Shown in pieces: positions 5,687-13,801 of a DNA stretch of 16,358 bases. The stretch covers positions 1 through 16,358 of the forward strand of contig DATDGG010000151.1 in assembly GCA_036522235.1 (NCBI GenBank), written 5' to 3'. Numbering within the stretch: position 1 is the first letter of the stretch; every line of letters begins with the position of its first letter. This DNA comes from VAZQ01 sp036522235 (GTDB taxonomy: Bacteria; Pseudomonadota; Alphaproteobacteria; Rhizobiales; Xanthobacteraceae). The position numbers and the translations under genes are program-made. The notes beneath the pieces are model-generated. The model was given only the letters and a program-made list of their open reading frames with translations. It made no database searches and had not been told where the DNA came from.

Positions 5687-7450
5687 ATGAATTCAGACGC
5701 CATTTTCGGACTTTCGCTGACGCTCGATGCGCCAACCCTTGTTTGTGTCGCGCTGGGAATCGTGGTCGTCGCCTTCCTTTCAATGAGGAAATTCGGGGAA
5801 CCCACCGTCGAAAGGGTGGACGACGATTTCATCGCGCAATTACTGCCGAGGTATCTCGCAACGCGCGAGCAATATTCTCGCGCGTTGATCTTCTACATCG
5901 CCTCGATGGTCGGCATTCTCTGCCTCATGTCCGCGATCGGACCCCGTCTCCTCGACATTTCGCCGGCTTTGGCGCCGTTCAAGCCCGTTGCGCCGCTCGG
6001 ATTTGCGCTGCTTCTGGTAGGAGTTCTATCCAATCTTCCGTGGCTTCAGGACATTGAATGGCGCATCCGCGTCTTCTGGCACGAGCGCGCGTACATTCCT
6101 GCGGCTGCGCGCGCTATCGGCGACACGCTTCGGGCTTCCAATTTCGAGTTTTCCTCATACGCACAGCCGGCTGTGCTGGCATCTGCGTCCATGCGGGGGA
6201 TCGAGCCGACTGACTTCGAAGCGCCGCGCGGGTCTATCGAGCACGGATGGGCTCGTCTCACCTGCCTCTCCCATGAGTTGGGATGGCGTCGCAACGCCGG
6301 CGATATCGAGGCTCTCGATGGCGAAATACTGGACCGTTACGCCAGCGATCTCGACAATATTGCGGCCAAGCGCCAAGCCCTGGAAGCCGACATGGCACAA
6401 TATCGCCAGGAGAAGGCACGAAATCCGTTCTACGACAACAATGAGCTGCGCAAAGCCATCACCAGCTTATTGCGAAAGCTCTATATTCTCCTGGGCTGTG
6501 CGGTTCGCCTCAAGGCAAGTCCCACCGCAGATATCAACACGGTGTTCCGGTCGTTCGGATTTGCCCTGGGACCTTCGACGCCACCGCCCGGCAATCAGGA
6601 TCTGATCATCGTCGGCCTCGCCGTCATGACCGGATCTTTACTGATGCTTACGTTCGTCGCAGTGGCCGTCGGAGACATCGGGATCTGGCAGCCCTCGGGT
6701 AACTTCCCCAAAGATATGGTCGAGCCGTTTATTTGGTCGTTTTCGGCTCTGCTGATACACGGCTGTGCCATCCTGACTGCAGATTGGACGCGCGCGAGGC
6801 TCTTGCGTAAAGGACGGTGGTTTGGGGTTGTGGGACAAGAACGTCGATCGATTGCGGCGAACTATATTCGAGTGGCATTCTGCTGCGCGCTGACCGGGTA
6901 CATCGTCCTGTATCTGTGGGGCCTGATTCTTCAGCCACCAACGGTCGGCCTCGCGAAAGGCACGGCTCCCTTTGCACTGCTTCCGGCAGCCACGGGGGCG
7001 TTCTTTAGCTACCATCTGGACAATGTGGAATTGGCGCAGCGTCCCTCGCGACTATGGGAGATCGGCTCGCAGGCTCTGGTGACGGCGCTGTGCGGACTGG
7101 TGGCAACGCCGGTTTGGCTGGCGCTCGGCGGCGCCGTGGCGGGCAACGTCGATTTCATCGTTCTGGTGACGCTGTTTGCCGCTGTGGTGGGAGCTTCGCT
7201 CGCCTGGTATCTGCCACAAGCTGCCGCATCCCGTCGCTACGACCCGATGGCGGAAGCCCGGAAAGCGCGCATCGCAATGCTCAGGGCTGCCGCTGTGGAC
7301 CGGTTCAGGAATGCGGATCTGGCAAACCAATGGCTGGCGCGACCGCATCCGTCTCTCGACAATCGTACGCCCCGGGACGCGGCCACCGACATAGAGCTTT
7401 GCATCAAGGCGCTTGGGCTCTTACAGGGGCCGCTTGCAGTCGCGGCCTGA
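5687..7450 (+). CDS. polytopic membrane protein with DUF2384-like (MbcA/ParS/Xre) C-terminus
   Basis: This is a 587-aa protein. Its ATG follows GGGAGGA (5674-5680) by 6 bases. About nine hydrophobic segments are visible, near residues 16-33, 65-85, 101-118, 304-328, 346-366, 393-415, 426-443, 462-483 and 488-510. A large soluble loop (about 120-300) includes a helical, charged stretch (220-250) that may coil. Residues about 533-580 (VDRFRNADLANQWLARPHPS, then LDNRTPRDAATD) match the DUF2384 pattern: a small helix, A-x-x-WL-x-x-P, L-x-x-x-TP-x-D-A, and a final helix. DUF2384 is normally the toxin-binding part of soluble antitoxins such as MbcA and ParS, so its presence on a membrane protein is odd. 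The membrane part was not recognised. It might be a sensor or effector regulated through the tail. A chance resemblance of the last 50 residues cannot be excluded. Confidence 0.8.
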   Translation: MNSDAIFGLSLTLDAPTLVCVALGIVVVAFLSMRKFGEPTVERVDDDFIAQLLPRYLATREQYSRALIFYIASMVGILCLMSAIGPRLLDISPALAPFKPVAPLGFALLLVGVLSNLPWLQDIEWRIRVFWHERAYIPAAARAIGDTLRASNFEFSSYAQPAVLASASMRGIEPTDFEAPRGSIEHGWARLTCLSHELGWRRNAGDIEALDGEILDRYASDLDNIAAKRQALEADMAQYRQEKARNPFYDNNELRKAITSLLRKLYILLGCAVRLKASPTADINTVFRSFGFALGPSTPPPGNQDLIIVGLAVMTGSLLMLTFVAVAVGDIGIWQPSGNFPKDMVEPFIWSFSALLIHGCAILTADWTRARLLRKGRWFGVVGQERRSIAANYIRVAFCCALTGYIVLYLWGLILQPPTVGLAKGTAPFALLPAATGAFFSYHLDNVELAQRPSRLWEIGSQALVTALCGLVATPVWLALGGAVAGNVDFIVLVTLFAAVVGASLAWYLPQAAASRRYDPMAEARKARIAMLRAAAVDRFRNADLANQWLARPHPSLDNRTPRDAATDIELCIKALGLLQGPLAVAA

Positions 7451-7467
7451 GCGCCACGCAATGGCGC
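7451..7467 (+). terminator. 6-bp hairpin just after the membrane protein stop
   Basis: GCGCCA (7451-7456) and TGGCGC (7462-7467) pair around the loop CGCAA, starting at the base after the TGA. There is no T-run. With the stronger stem at 7479-7505 it makes a tandem hairpin at the operon end, which may aid termination or protect the mRNA 3' end. Confidence 0.35.
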
Positions 7468-7478
7468 AGGGCCAAAGG

Positions 7479-7505
7479 CGAGATCGCCGTTCGACGGCGA
7501 TCTCG
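7479..7505 (+). terminator. 11-12 bp perfect hairpin, likely operon end
   Basis: CGAGATCGCCG (7479-7489) and CGGCGATCTCG (7495-7505) are perfectly complementary around TTCGA, whose outer T-A pair may extend the stem to 12 bp. It lies 28 bases after the membrane protein stop and about 100 bases before the next promoter. The stem is very stable, but no T-run follows (ACGGCTCCGC), so termination may be factor-assisted. A protein-binding palindrome or a dispersed repeat is an alternative. Confidence 0.5.
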
Positions 7506-7607
7506 ACGGCTCCGCAGCGGCAGGTCGGGTGCGACGGCGCATCGGCCGCCGCTAAATTCTTGGCTGACCAGGATGGTCGCCGATTGCCCGACGGCGCCAG
7601 CGACGGC

Positions 7608-7637
7608 TTGTCACGCGGGGGAGAGCGGGCAGATAAT
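7608..7637 (+). promoter_or_regulatory. sigma70-type promoter of the hydrolase-ApbE-NosR operon
   Basis: TTGTCA (7608-7613) and GATAAT (7632-7637), with 18 bases between, are good -35 and -10 matches. Transcription would start near 7644, giving a leader of about 19 bases that still contains the GGGAGG ribosome site of the gene at 7663. The fit of promoter, leader and ribosome site is better than elsewhere in the window. Confidence 0.5.
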
Positions 7638-7662
7638 CACCCGATGGCGAAGGGAGGCGGCT

Positions 7663-8640
7663 ATGATCGACCGGCGTCGCATGCTCGGCCTCATCTCCGC
7701 CGCCGCGATGGTGCCGGAGAGGGTATTCTCCCAGCAAGGCAAGGCCGTGCTCAAGCGCGCACAGACATCCACGCTCGACATCGCCTACGAGGACAGCGGG
7801 CCGGAGGCCGGCTTTCCGGTCCTGTTGATGCACGGCTTCCCGTACGATCCACGCTGCTACGACGACGTGCTGCCGCCGCTGGTGGCGGCCGGCTGCCGCA
7901 CCATCGTGCCCTATCTGCGCGGTTTCGGCTCGACCCGTTTTCGCTCGGCTGAGACGCCGCGGTCCGGCCAGCAGGCGGCGCTGGGCCGCGACCTCCTCGA
8001 GCTGATGGATGCGCTCGGCCTGCCACGCGCCGTGCTTGCCGGCTTTGACTGGGGTGGGCGCGCCGCCTGCGTGGTCGCGGCGCTGTGGCCGGCGCGCGTG
8101 CGCGGCCTGGTCTCGGCCAATGGCTACAACATCCAGGACATTGCCGGATCGGTGGTGCCGGGGCCGCCCGCGCAGGAGCATCGCCTCTGGTACCAGTATT
8201 ATTTCCACACCGAACGCGGCCGCGCCGGATTGCGGGCGAACCGGCGGGAACTCTGCAAGCTGCTATGGCAGCTCTGGTCGCCGAACTGGCGGTTCGACGA
8301 CGCCACCTTCGAGCGCAGCGCGCAGTCCTTCGATAATCCGGATTTCGTCGATGTGGTCATCCAATCCTATCGCCACCGCTTCGGTTATGCGCCCGGCGAC
8401 CCGGCGCTCGAGCCGTTCGAGCAGCTGTTGGCGGCACGCCCGCCGATCACGGTGCCGAGCATCGTGCTCCAAGGCGAGGGCGACGGCGTTGCCACGGCGA
8501 CCGCAAGGGACGCGCAGGCGCGCTTCTTCACCGGTCCGTATCGGCGGGTGCTGATCCCCGTCATCGGTCACGACGTGCCGCAGGAAGCCCCCATGGCGGT
8601 GGCCGACGCGGTGCTGGAACTGATGCGCACCACGACCTAA
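7663..8640 (+). CDS. exported alpha/beta hydrolase, epoxide hydrolase/dehalogenase type
   Basis: This is a 325-aa protein. The ATG at 7663 was chosen over upstream in-frame starts because GGGAGG (7652-7657) is 5 bases away and a twin-arginine-like signal follows (DRRRMLGLISAAA). The oxyanion motif HGFP (57-60) and the nucleophile elbow GFDWGG with Asp129, rather than Ser, mark the epoxide hydrolase/haloacid or haloalkane dehalogenase branch. His303 in VIGHDVPQE is the base, and Asp274 in QGEGDGV may be the acid. Tyr177, Tyr179 and Tyr180 in a lid-like segment (WYQYYF) could polarise an epoxide ring, which favours epoxide hydrolase. The substrate is unknown. It is first in an operon with ApbE (11-base gap) and the NosR-like gene. 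What a hydrolase contributes to flavin-based electron transfer is unclear. Confidence 0.85.
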   Translation: MIDRRRMLGLISAAAMVPERVFSQQGKAVLKRAQTSTLDIAYEDSGPEAGFPVLLMHGFPYDPRCYDDVLPPLVAAGCRTIVPYLRGFGSTRFRSAETPRSGQQAALGRDLLELMDALGLPRAVLAGFDWGGRAACVVAALWPARVRGLVSANGYNIQDIAGSVVPGPPAQEHRLWYQYYFHTERGRAGLRANRRELCKLLWQLWSPNWRFDDATFERSAQSFDNPDFVDVVIQSYRHRFGYAPGDPALEPFEQLLAARPPITVPSIVLQGEGDGVATATARDAQARFFTGPYRRVLIPVIGHDVPQEAPMAVADAVLELMRTTT

Positions 8641-8651
8641 GGAGGCCTGGA

Positions 8652-9698
8652 ATGGGTGAGGCACCGGCCATGGGAGGCGGCTCGAGCTGGGCCGGCGCCC
8701 GCGGTTTGACCCGCCGCCGCGCCATCCGCATCGCTGCGGCCGCCGCCGGACTGCCGCTGATGATCGCGGCGGTCCGCGCCACCGCGCCGGCACCCCAGAT
8801 GTTCCACTGGGAGGGCCAGGTGCTCGATGGGCTTTCGGAGCTGACGCTCTACCACACCGATGCGGCGCTCGCCCGCCGCACGATCGTGAAGGTGCGGGCC
8901 GAGATCGCGCGCTTTGAGCGCATATTCAGCCTGTACGAGGGCGAGAGCGAAATCTCGCGCCTCAACGCTGCGGGGGAATTGCGGAGGCCCGCGCCCGAAT
9001 TGCGCGCGCTCATCGAGGAAAGCCAGCGCTTTGGCGTCATGAGCGGCGGCGCCTTCGACATATCGGTGCAACCGCTTTGGCGCCTCTACGAGGCGCATTT
9101 CTGGTCGCGCGCGCACATCGTCCCGGACATCCTCGCCCGCGCCCAGGACGTTGCGCGCGAGCTGGTCGATTTCCGCCGCATCGATACGGGCGCTTCGCGT
9201 GTCGCGTTCGCGCGCGAGGGCATGGGCATAACCCTCAACAGCGTGGCCCAAGGCTTTATCGCCGACGCCATCGCCAACATGCTGCGCAACGAAGGCTTCG
9301 AGCAGGCGGTGGTCGATCTCGGCGAATACCGGACCTTGGGCCGCCATCCGGACGGCCATCCGTGGCGGATCGGTATCCGCAACGCGCTGGGGGCGAGCGA
9401 GGTCGACCGGGTCATCGAGCTTGAAGACATGGCGCTCGCGGTTTCCGGAGGCTACGGCACGACTTTCGAGCCGACCGGGCGTTTCAATCACATTTTTGAT
9501 CCGCAGACCGGAGCAAGCCCCAACAGGCTCGCGGATGCAGCCGTGATTGCTCCCCGCGCCACTGCGGCAACCGCGCTTGCGGTCGCAACCTGCGTCCTCG
9601 GCGAGGAGCGCGCGCGTGTCCTCTTGGAGGCATGTCCAGGAACGCGTGCGATCGTCACGCGGCCGGACGGAACTTCGGCGACCATCGGCCGCGCCTGA
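8652..9698 (+). CDS. apbE: ApbE-family FAD:protein FMN transferase
   Basis: This is a 348-aa protein. Its start follows GGAGG (8641-8645) by 6 bases. A twin-arginine-like signal (LTRRRAIRIAAAAAGLP, about 19-35) indicates export. ApbE enzymes move FMN from FAD onto a Thr of exported flavoproteins using Mg2+. Family motifs seen: ESEISRLN (98-105), GGAFDISVQPL (132-142), a NSVAQGF segment (196-202), DLGEY (222-226), AVSGGY (263-268) and HIFDPQTG (280-287). The usual metal-binding A-D-A-L-A-T-A motif reads TAATALAVA (304-312), with Thr at the Asp place and Val at the Thr place. The DLGEY segment lacks the usual double Gly. The stop abuts the ATG of the NosR-like gene, its probable substrate. In nos clusters such proteins are named NosX; here no other nos gene is seen. 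Confidence 0.85.
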   Translation: MGEAPAMGGGSSWAGARGLTRRRAIRIAAAAAGLPLMIAAVRATAPAPQMFHWEGQVLDGLSELTLYHTDAALARRTIVKVRAEIARFERIFSLYEGESEISRLNAAGELRRPAPELRALIEESQRFGVMSGGAFDISVQPLWRLYEAHFWSRAHIVPDILARAQDVARELVDFRRIDTGASRVAFAREGMGITLNSVAQGFIADAIANMLRNEGFEQAVVDLGEYRTLGRHPDGHPWRIGIRNALGASEVDRVIELEDMALAVSGGYGTTFEPTGRFNHIFDPQTGASPNRLADAAVIAPRATAATALAVATCVLGEERARVLLEACPGTRAIVTRPDGTSATIGRA

Positions 9699-11888
9699 AT
9701 GTTGAACGCATTTCCAATTCTCACTGAAAGGATGGGCAGCGTCGGCGTCGCCTTGATGATGCTCGTCTTCGCCTCGCCCGCCATCGCCGAAAAGGGCAAG
9801 CTCGCCGAACGGCTCACGCCCGAGGTCATGGCGACGGTCTATCCCGGCGGCGCCGAGCGGCTCGGGCCGGAGGAAGGCTCGCCGCCCGCGATCGCGGTTT
9901 ACGAGGGGGACAAGGTTGTCGCCTATCTGTTTTCGACCCTCGATATCATCGCCCCACGCGGCTATTCGACGACACCGTTCGACGTCATCGCCGGCGTCGA
10001 TGTCGGCGGCCGCATCACCGGGGCGAAGGTCGTGTTCCACAACGAGCCCCATATCTTTGACGATGCCAGGCGCAAGCGCCTGCTCGATACGTTTCTGGCG
10101 CGCGAAGCCGGCAGGCCGCTCGGCGCAGACGCCAACGCGCTGCCGCCGAACTTCGTCGCCGGCGCGACCGTGAGCGCGCGCGCCATGCGCGCCGCCGTCC
10201 TCATCACCGCGCGGATCGTGCTGCGCGCGCGCGCCGCGCGGAGCATCGCGACGGTTCCGACCCAAGATGTCGAGAGTTTCAATCTGGCGTCCTGGGACGC
10301 ACTCCTCGCCAAGGGTGCCGTAGTGCGCCGGCGGGTGACCTCGGGTGAGGTTGCGGCGGCGCTCGCCAACGCGGGCGCGTCCGCTGCCAAGCTCGACGTG
10401 CCGCTCGGCGGGCCCGACGATCTCTATATCGAATTTTCGACGGCGCTGTTCACGCTGCCCGTCATCGGCGGCAATCTGGTCGGCCTCTTAAATTTCGAGG
10501 ACTACAGGCGCCAGCTGCCGAGCGGCGCCCATGCGATCTTCGTCGCCGCCGGCGGTCCTTACGATTTTCTCGGCAAGAAATTCTTTCTGGATTCCGAGGG
10601 CCGCCGCTTCGACCGCCTGCGGGTGGTCCAGGACGGGCAGACCTTTGGTTTCGTGCAAGGCGACTATCGCTGGACCAGTCTGACCGCCGAGGGCGTCCGC
10701 GGGGTGGAGAACGCCGGCCTGTTCGCGCTGCCCGCCAACGCGGGCTTCGACCCTTTAAGGCCATGGCGGCTGGAGCTTTTGGTCAATGGCGCGGGCGCCA
10801 CGCCGGTCACGGTCGCGTTCGGGCTCGACTACGAAGTCCCGGACGCGCGCGTCCTCACCGCCCTTGATGCGCTCGGCGGGCGTCGCGCCCCACCTATCGT
10901 CGCCGATCGAACGGGGGGCGCGGACGCCAAGGACGGCGATATTCGGATGCCCCCGGAGTCCGAGCCGCTGGTCCCCGCTTGGGTCGAGGCTTGGCACGAC
11001 AGCCGCGTCAATGTTGCTGCCCTGAGCGTGCTCCTGTCGGTCCTCACCCTGATCTTCGTATTCCAATCGACGCTCGCGCGCTCGCGCCGCGCCCACCGGC
11101 TGGTGCGCAACGGATTCTTGGCGGTCGTTCTGGTCTGGCTTGGCTGGATCGCCGGCGTGCAACTGTCGATGGTCAATATCATCAACTATGTAAAGGGGCC
11201 GTTCAGTGGCGCAGACATCGGTTTCTATCTCGCCGAGCCGCTGATGGTCATCATCGCCGGCTACACACTGGTCTCGTTGGTGCTGATCGGCCGCGGCGTG
11301 TTCTGCGGCTGGCTGTGCCCATTCGGGGCGCTGCAGGAACTGCTCGGCCAAGCGTCCCGTGCGCTGGGCATGCCGCAATGGAACCCGTCGGCGGCGCTCG
11401 AGGGACGCTTGCGGATGGGCAAATATATCGCCGCCGCAGCTGTGCTGGGGTTGGTGATCACGGCGGTCGACCCATCGGGGGCCTCTATCGAGATCGAGCC
11501 GTTCAAGACGGCGATCACCTCAAAATTCGCACGCGCCTGGCCTTACGTGCTCTATGCCGGCGCTTTGCTCGCAGTCGGGCTGTTCTCCGAGCGGGCCTTC
11601 TGCCGCTTTCTGTGCCCGCTGGGCGGCGTGCTGGCGACCCTTGATCGGCTGCACCTCATCAATCTGCTCAAGCGCCGTCCGGAATGTGGCAGTCCCTGCC
11701 ATTTGTGCGAGCAGTCGTGCCCGGTGGGGGCGATCGCGAAGACCGGCAGGATCGTCACGGCGGAGTGCTTTCAGTGCCTCGATTGCCAGGTCGAATATTA
11801 TGACGACAAGCGCTGCCCGCCCCTGGTGCTCGCCGCCAAGCTGCGCGGCGGGGAAAAGCCGGCTGCCGCAATGGCGGGGAATGCCTGA
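9699..11888 (+). CDS. nosR: NosR-like FMN-binding, polyferredoxin membrane protein
   Basis: This 729-aa protein is the usual NosR length. NosR links quinol oxidation to N2O reductase maturation and expression. A signal sequence (about 12-30, ending SPAIA) precedes a periplasmic FMN-binding domain with the GAT motif AGATVS, so Thr157 is the likely flavinylated residue. Membrane segments lie near 437-456, 471-492, 510-532, 573-590 and 612-630. Two CxxxCP motifs (Cys536/Cys540 and Cys635/Cys639) and two [4Fe-4S] clusters (Cys663, 667, 670, 674, and Cys690, 693, 696, 706) sit toward the cytosolic side. The ATG immediately follows the ApbE stop with no clear ribosome site, suggesting coupled translation. 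Met12 (9732) is a less likely alternative start. Without nosZ nearby it could serve another periplasmic reductase, so the symbol marks similarity rather than proven function. Confidence 0.85.
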   Translation: MLNAFPILTERMGSVGVALMMLVFASPAIAEKGKLAERLTPEVMATVYPGGAERLGPEEGSPPAIAVYEGDKVVAYLFSTLDIIAPRGYSTTPFDVIAGVDVGGRITGAKVVFHNEPHIFDDARRKRLLDTFLAREAGRPLGADANALPPNFVAGATVSARAMRAAVLITARIVLRARAARSIATVPTQDVESFNLASWDALLAKGAVVRRRVTSGEVAAALANAGASAAKLDVPLGGPDDLYIEFSTALFTLPVIGGNLVGLLNFEDYRRQLPSGAHAIFVAAGGPYDFLGKKFFLDSEGRRFDRLRVVQDGQTFGFVQGDYRWTSLTAEGVRGVENAGLFALPANAGFDPLRPWRLELLVNGAGATPVTVAFGLDYEVPDARVLTALDALGGRRAPPIVADRTGGADAKDGDIRMPPESEPLVPAWVEAWHDSRVNVAALSVLLSVLTLIFVFQSTLARSRRAHRLVRNGFLAVVLVWLGWIAGVQLSMVNIINYVKGPFSGADIGFYLAEPLMVIIAGYTLVSLVLIGRGVFCGWLCPFGALQELLGQASRALGMPQWNPSAALEGRLRMGKYIAAAAVLGLVITAVDPSGASIEIEPFKTAITSKFARAWPYVLYAGALLAVGLFSERAFCRFLCPLGGVLATLDRLHLINLLKRRPECGSPCHLCEQSCPVGAIAKTGRIVTAECFQCLDCQVEYYDDKRCPPLVLAAKLRGGEKPAAAMAGNA

Positions 11889-12006
11889 AGACTGCATCTC
11901 AGAGCCATTCCGTTTGTGCGGCCTGCGCTATATCCTGTATCGGGCAATCTGAACGTCGCGCGCATTGCGGTCAGGCAAGTGATGCGACAACGCGGGGAGA
12001 ATGATC

Positions 12007-12864
12007 ATGGTCTATCGAACCACGTTTGCGGTGCTCGCCTTGGCCGCCGTGCTGATGGTGACGGTCGGCGGCGCGGAGGCCCAAGACCAGGCCCAAGACA
12101 AGAAATTTCCCAACTGGAAGGGCGAGTGGACCACGATCGTCCCACGCCTGCCGGGCCAGCAATTGCGGTTCGATCCGAACAAGCCGTTTGGCGTAGCCCA
12201 GGAAGCGCCGCTGACGGAGGAGTACAAAAAGATCTACGAGAAGAACTTGGCCGAGGTGGCCCAGGGCCGTCAGGGCCTCTTCCTGTATCATGCCTCGTGC
12301 TTTCCGGCCGGCATGCCGACCATGATGTCAGCAGGAACGCACGAATATATCCTAACGCCGGAAACGACCTATATCCTCGCCGGCACCGACGTTCGTCGGA
12401 TTTTCACCGATGGGCGGCCTTGGCCGAAGGAGCTGGAACCGACCTATCAAGGCTTCTCGATCGGCAAATGGATCGATGAGGACGGCAGTGGCGTCTACAA
12501 TGTGCTCGAAGTCGAGACCCGCGGCCCGTTCAAAGGGCCTCGCAGCTACGACGCGACGGGGCTTCCGTTGCACTTCGACAACGAATCGACCTTCAAGGAA
12601 AGAATTTTCATCGACAAGGGCAATCCCAACATTCTTCACGACGTGATCACCGTGTTCGATCACGCGTTGACACGGCCTTGGACGGTCGACAAGACCTACC
12701 GGCACGGCACGCAGAAGTATCCCAACTGGAGCCGGATAACATGCCTGGAAGGCACCGCCTACGTCACCATCGGCAAGGAATACTATCTGGTGAGCGACGA
12801 GGGCTATTTGATGCCCACAACCAAGGGACAGTCGCCGCCTGACACGAAGTACTTCCCGAAGTGA
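12007..12864 (+). CDS. secreted protein of unknown function, 285 aa
   Basis: ATG occurs at 12001 and 12007 in the same frame. GGGGAG (11994-11999) is 7 bases from 12007 and only 1 from 12001, so 12007 was chosen. A signal peptide (about 1-25, ending GGAEA) is clear. The mature protein starts with a polar stretch and FPNWKGEWTT, then a segment like FDPNKPFGVAQEAPLTEEYK. It contains two isolated Cys (in HASCFPAGMP and RITCLEGT) and many aromatic beta-like strands. I do not recognise a named family. The NWKGEW ... PLTEEY ... CFPAGMP pattern looks like a conserved exported proteobacterial group, but that is an impression. It lies 118 bases after the NosR-like gene in the same direction, so it may have its own promoter. 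Confidence 0.8.
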   Translation: MVYRTTFAVLALAAVLMVTVGGAEAQDQAQDKKFPNWKGEWTTIVPRLPGQQLRFDPNKPFGVAQEAPLTEEYKKIYEKNLAEVAQGRQGLFLYHASCFPAGMPTMMSAGTHEYILTPETTYILAGTDVRRIFTDGRPWPKELEPTYQGFSIGKWIDEDGSGVYNVLEVETRGPFKGPRSYDATGLPLHFDNESTFKERIFIDKGNPNILHDVITVFDHALTRPWTVDKTYRHGTQKYPNWSRITCLEGTAYVTIGKEYYLVSDEGYLMPTTKGQSPPDTKYFPK

Positions 12865-12867
12865 GCA

Positions 12868-12887
12868 CCGCGCCGCCGCAGGCGCGG
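12868..12887. terminator. 7-bp GC hairpin between convergent genes
   Basis: CCGCGCC (12868-12874) and GGCGCGG (12881-12887) pair around GCCGCA, 3 bases after the stop at 12864 and 17 bases from the stop of the opposing regulator gene. The position suits a shared bidirectional terminator, but there is no T-run on either strand. Confidence 0.4.
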
Positions 12888-12903
12888 CCGGCCGTAGAAC
12901 CGG

Positions 12904-13617
12904 TCACAGTATCGGCGGCACTGCGTTATCAATATGTTCGCGAACGACTTCGTAGCACTCGCAGGCGGAATCCAGCAGACCGGGCCGATCGAGAATTTTG
13001 ATCGCGCCGCGCGAGTAGCTTATCAGGCCCGCCTGTTGCAGGGTATGTGCGCACAGCGACACGGTGGTTCGCCTTACCCCGAGCATGTGCGAGAGGAATT
13101 CCTGCGTCAGTGGAATCATGTCGGTCCCCGTCGTATCCTGCGACTGCAGGAGCCAACGGCACAGCCGGGCTTCCACGGTGTGGAGCGCGTGGCAGGCGGC
13201 GGACTGCTGCGCCTGAAGAAGAATGACGGTTTGATAGTTGTTGATGAGCGTCCGGAAGGATGCACTCTCCTTGTACAGGTCGGAGAATTTCACGCTTGGG
13301 ATTTGCCATGCCGACCCGGAGATCTGGACCACCGCTTGACCGGCGGCCTTTGAGCCGTTGGTTCCGGCTGATGCGCCGACCACGCCCTCGCGGCCGACGA
13401 TGGCTGTTTCGATTGCTTCTCCCGATTTCATCAACGCGACGATGGAAATCATCCCGCTCACCGGAAAGTAGACATGCGCGATTGCCATGCCGGCGGGGTG
13501 GACGACAGTCCCGCGTTCCATCGCGATTTTCTTCAAATTGGGTTGGAGCCGAAAAAGGTCGTCGGGATCGAGGCGTCTCAGGAGGCGATTTTCACCCGGA
13601 GAATTTGGTTCTGTCAC
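12904..13617 (-). CDS. Crp/Fnr-family transcriptional regulator
   Basis: This is a 237-aa protein read from GTG at 13617. It was preferred over the ATG at 13632 because GGAGGGG lies 6 bases upstream of the GTG and inside the longer form. The N-terminal half (about 10-125) is a cyclic-nucleotide-type beta-roll (GTVVHPAGMAIAHVYFPVSG, GEAIETAIVGREGVVGA), with no obvious phosphate-binding RxS cassette. There is no N-terminal Cys cluster, so it is not an oxygen-sensing FNR. A long helix (about 120-155) leads to a winged HTH at 170-200 (LTQEFLSHMLGVRRTTVSL). In the recognition helix, the Glu and second Arg that read TGTGA in CRP are Thr and Leu. It is convergent with the secreted-protein gene. Its targets are unknown. 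Confidence 0.85.
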   Translation of the reverse strand: MTEPNSPGENRLLRRLDPDDLFRLQPNLKKIAMERGTVVHPAGMAIAHVYFPVSGMISIVALMKSGEAIETAIVGREGVVGASAGTNGSKAAGQAVVQISGSAWQIPSVKFSDLYKESASFRTLINNYQTVILLQAQQSAACHALHTVEARLCRWLLQSQDTTGTDMIPLTQEFLSHMLGVRRTTVSLCAHTLQQAGLISYSRGAIKILDRPGLLDSACECYEVVREHIDNAVPPIL

Positions 13618-13801
13618 ATGCGTCCCCTCCATCGCCCCTTCGGTGGGGCAGAGACCACGGCATGGCCCGATCGGCGCGCCGAATGGCGCCTGCTATGAAG
13701 ACAAGTACGCATGTTACGCGCATCGAGCCGCAATTACAATTCGGTAGACCGCATGAAATTCCGCGCTGCGGATTCCATCGCGTCAGGATCATCGAAGTGG
13801 T

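Noticed and set aside
4171..5832. 553-codon open frame on the minus strand
   Set aside because: It is antisense to the papain-like gene and its neighbours. Its composition is typical of a GC-rich shadow frame and no domain is visible.
7054..7662. long N-terminal extension of the alpha/beta hydrolase frame
   Set aside because: It overlaps the end of the membrane protein gene in another frame. The Tat-like signal, ribosome site and promoter all point to 7663.
8637..10265. 542-codon open frame on the minus strand
   Set aside because: It runs opposite the ApbE and NosR-like genes, both supported by motifs. The translation is His/Arg/Gly-rich without a domain, so it is a shadow.
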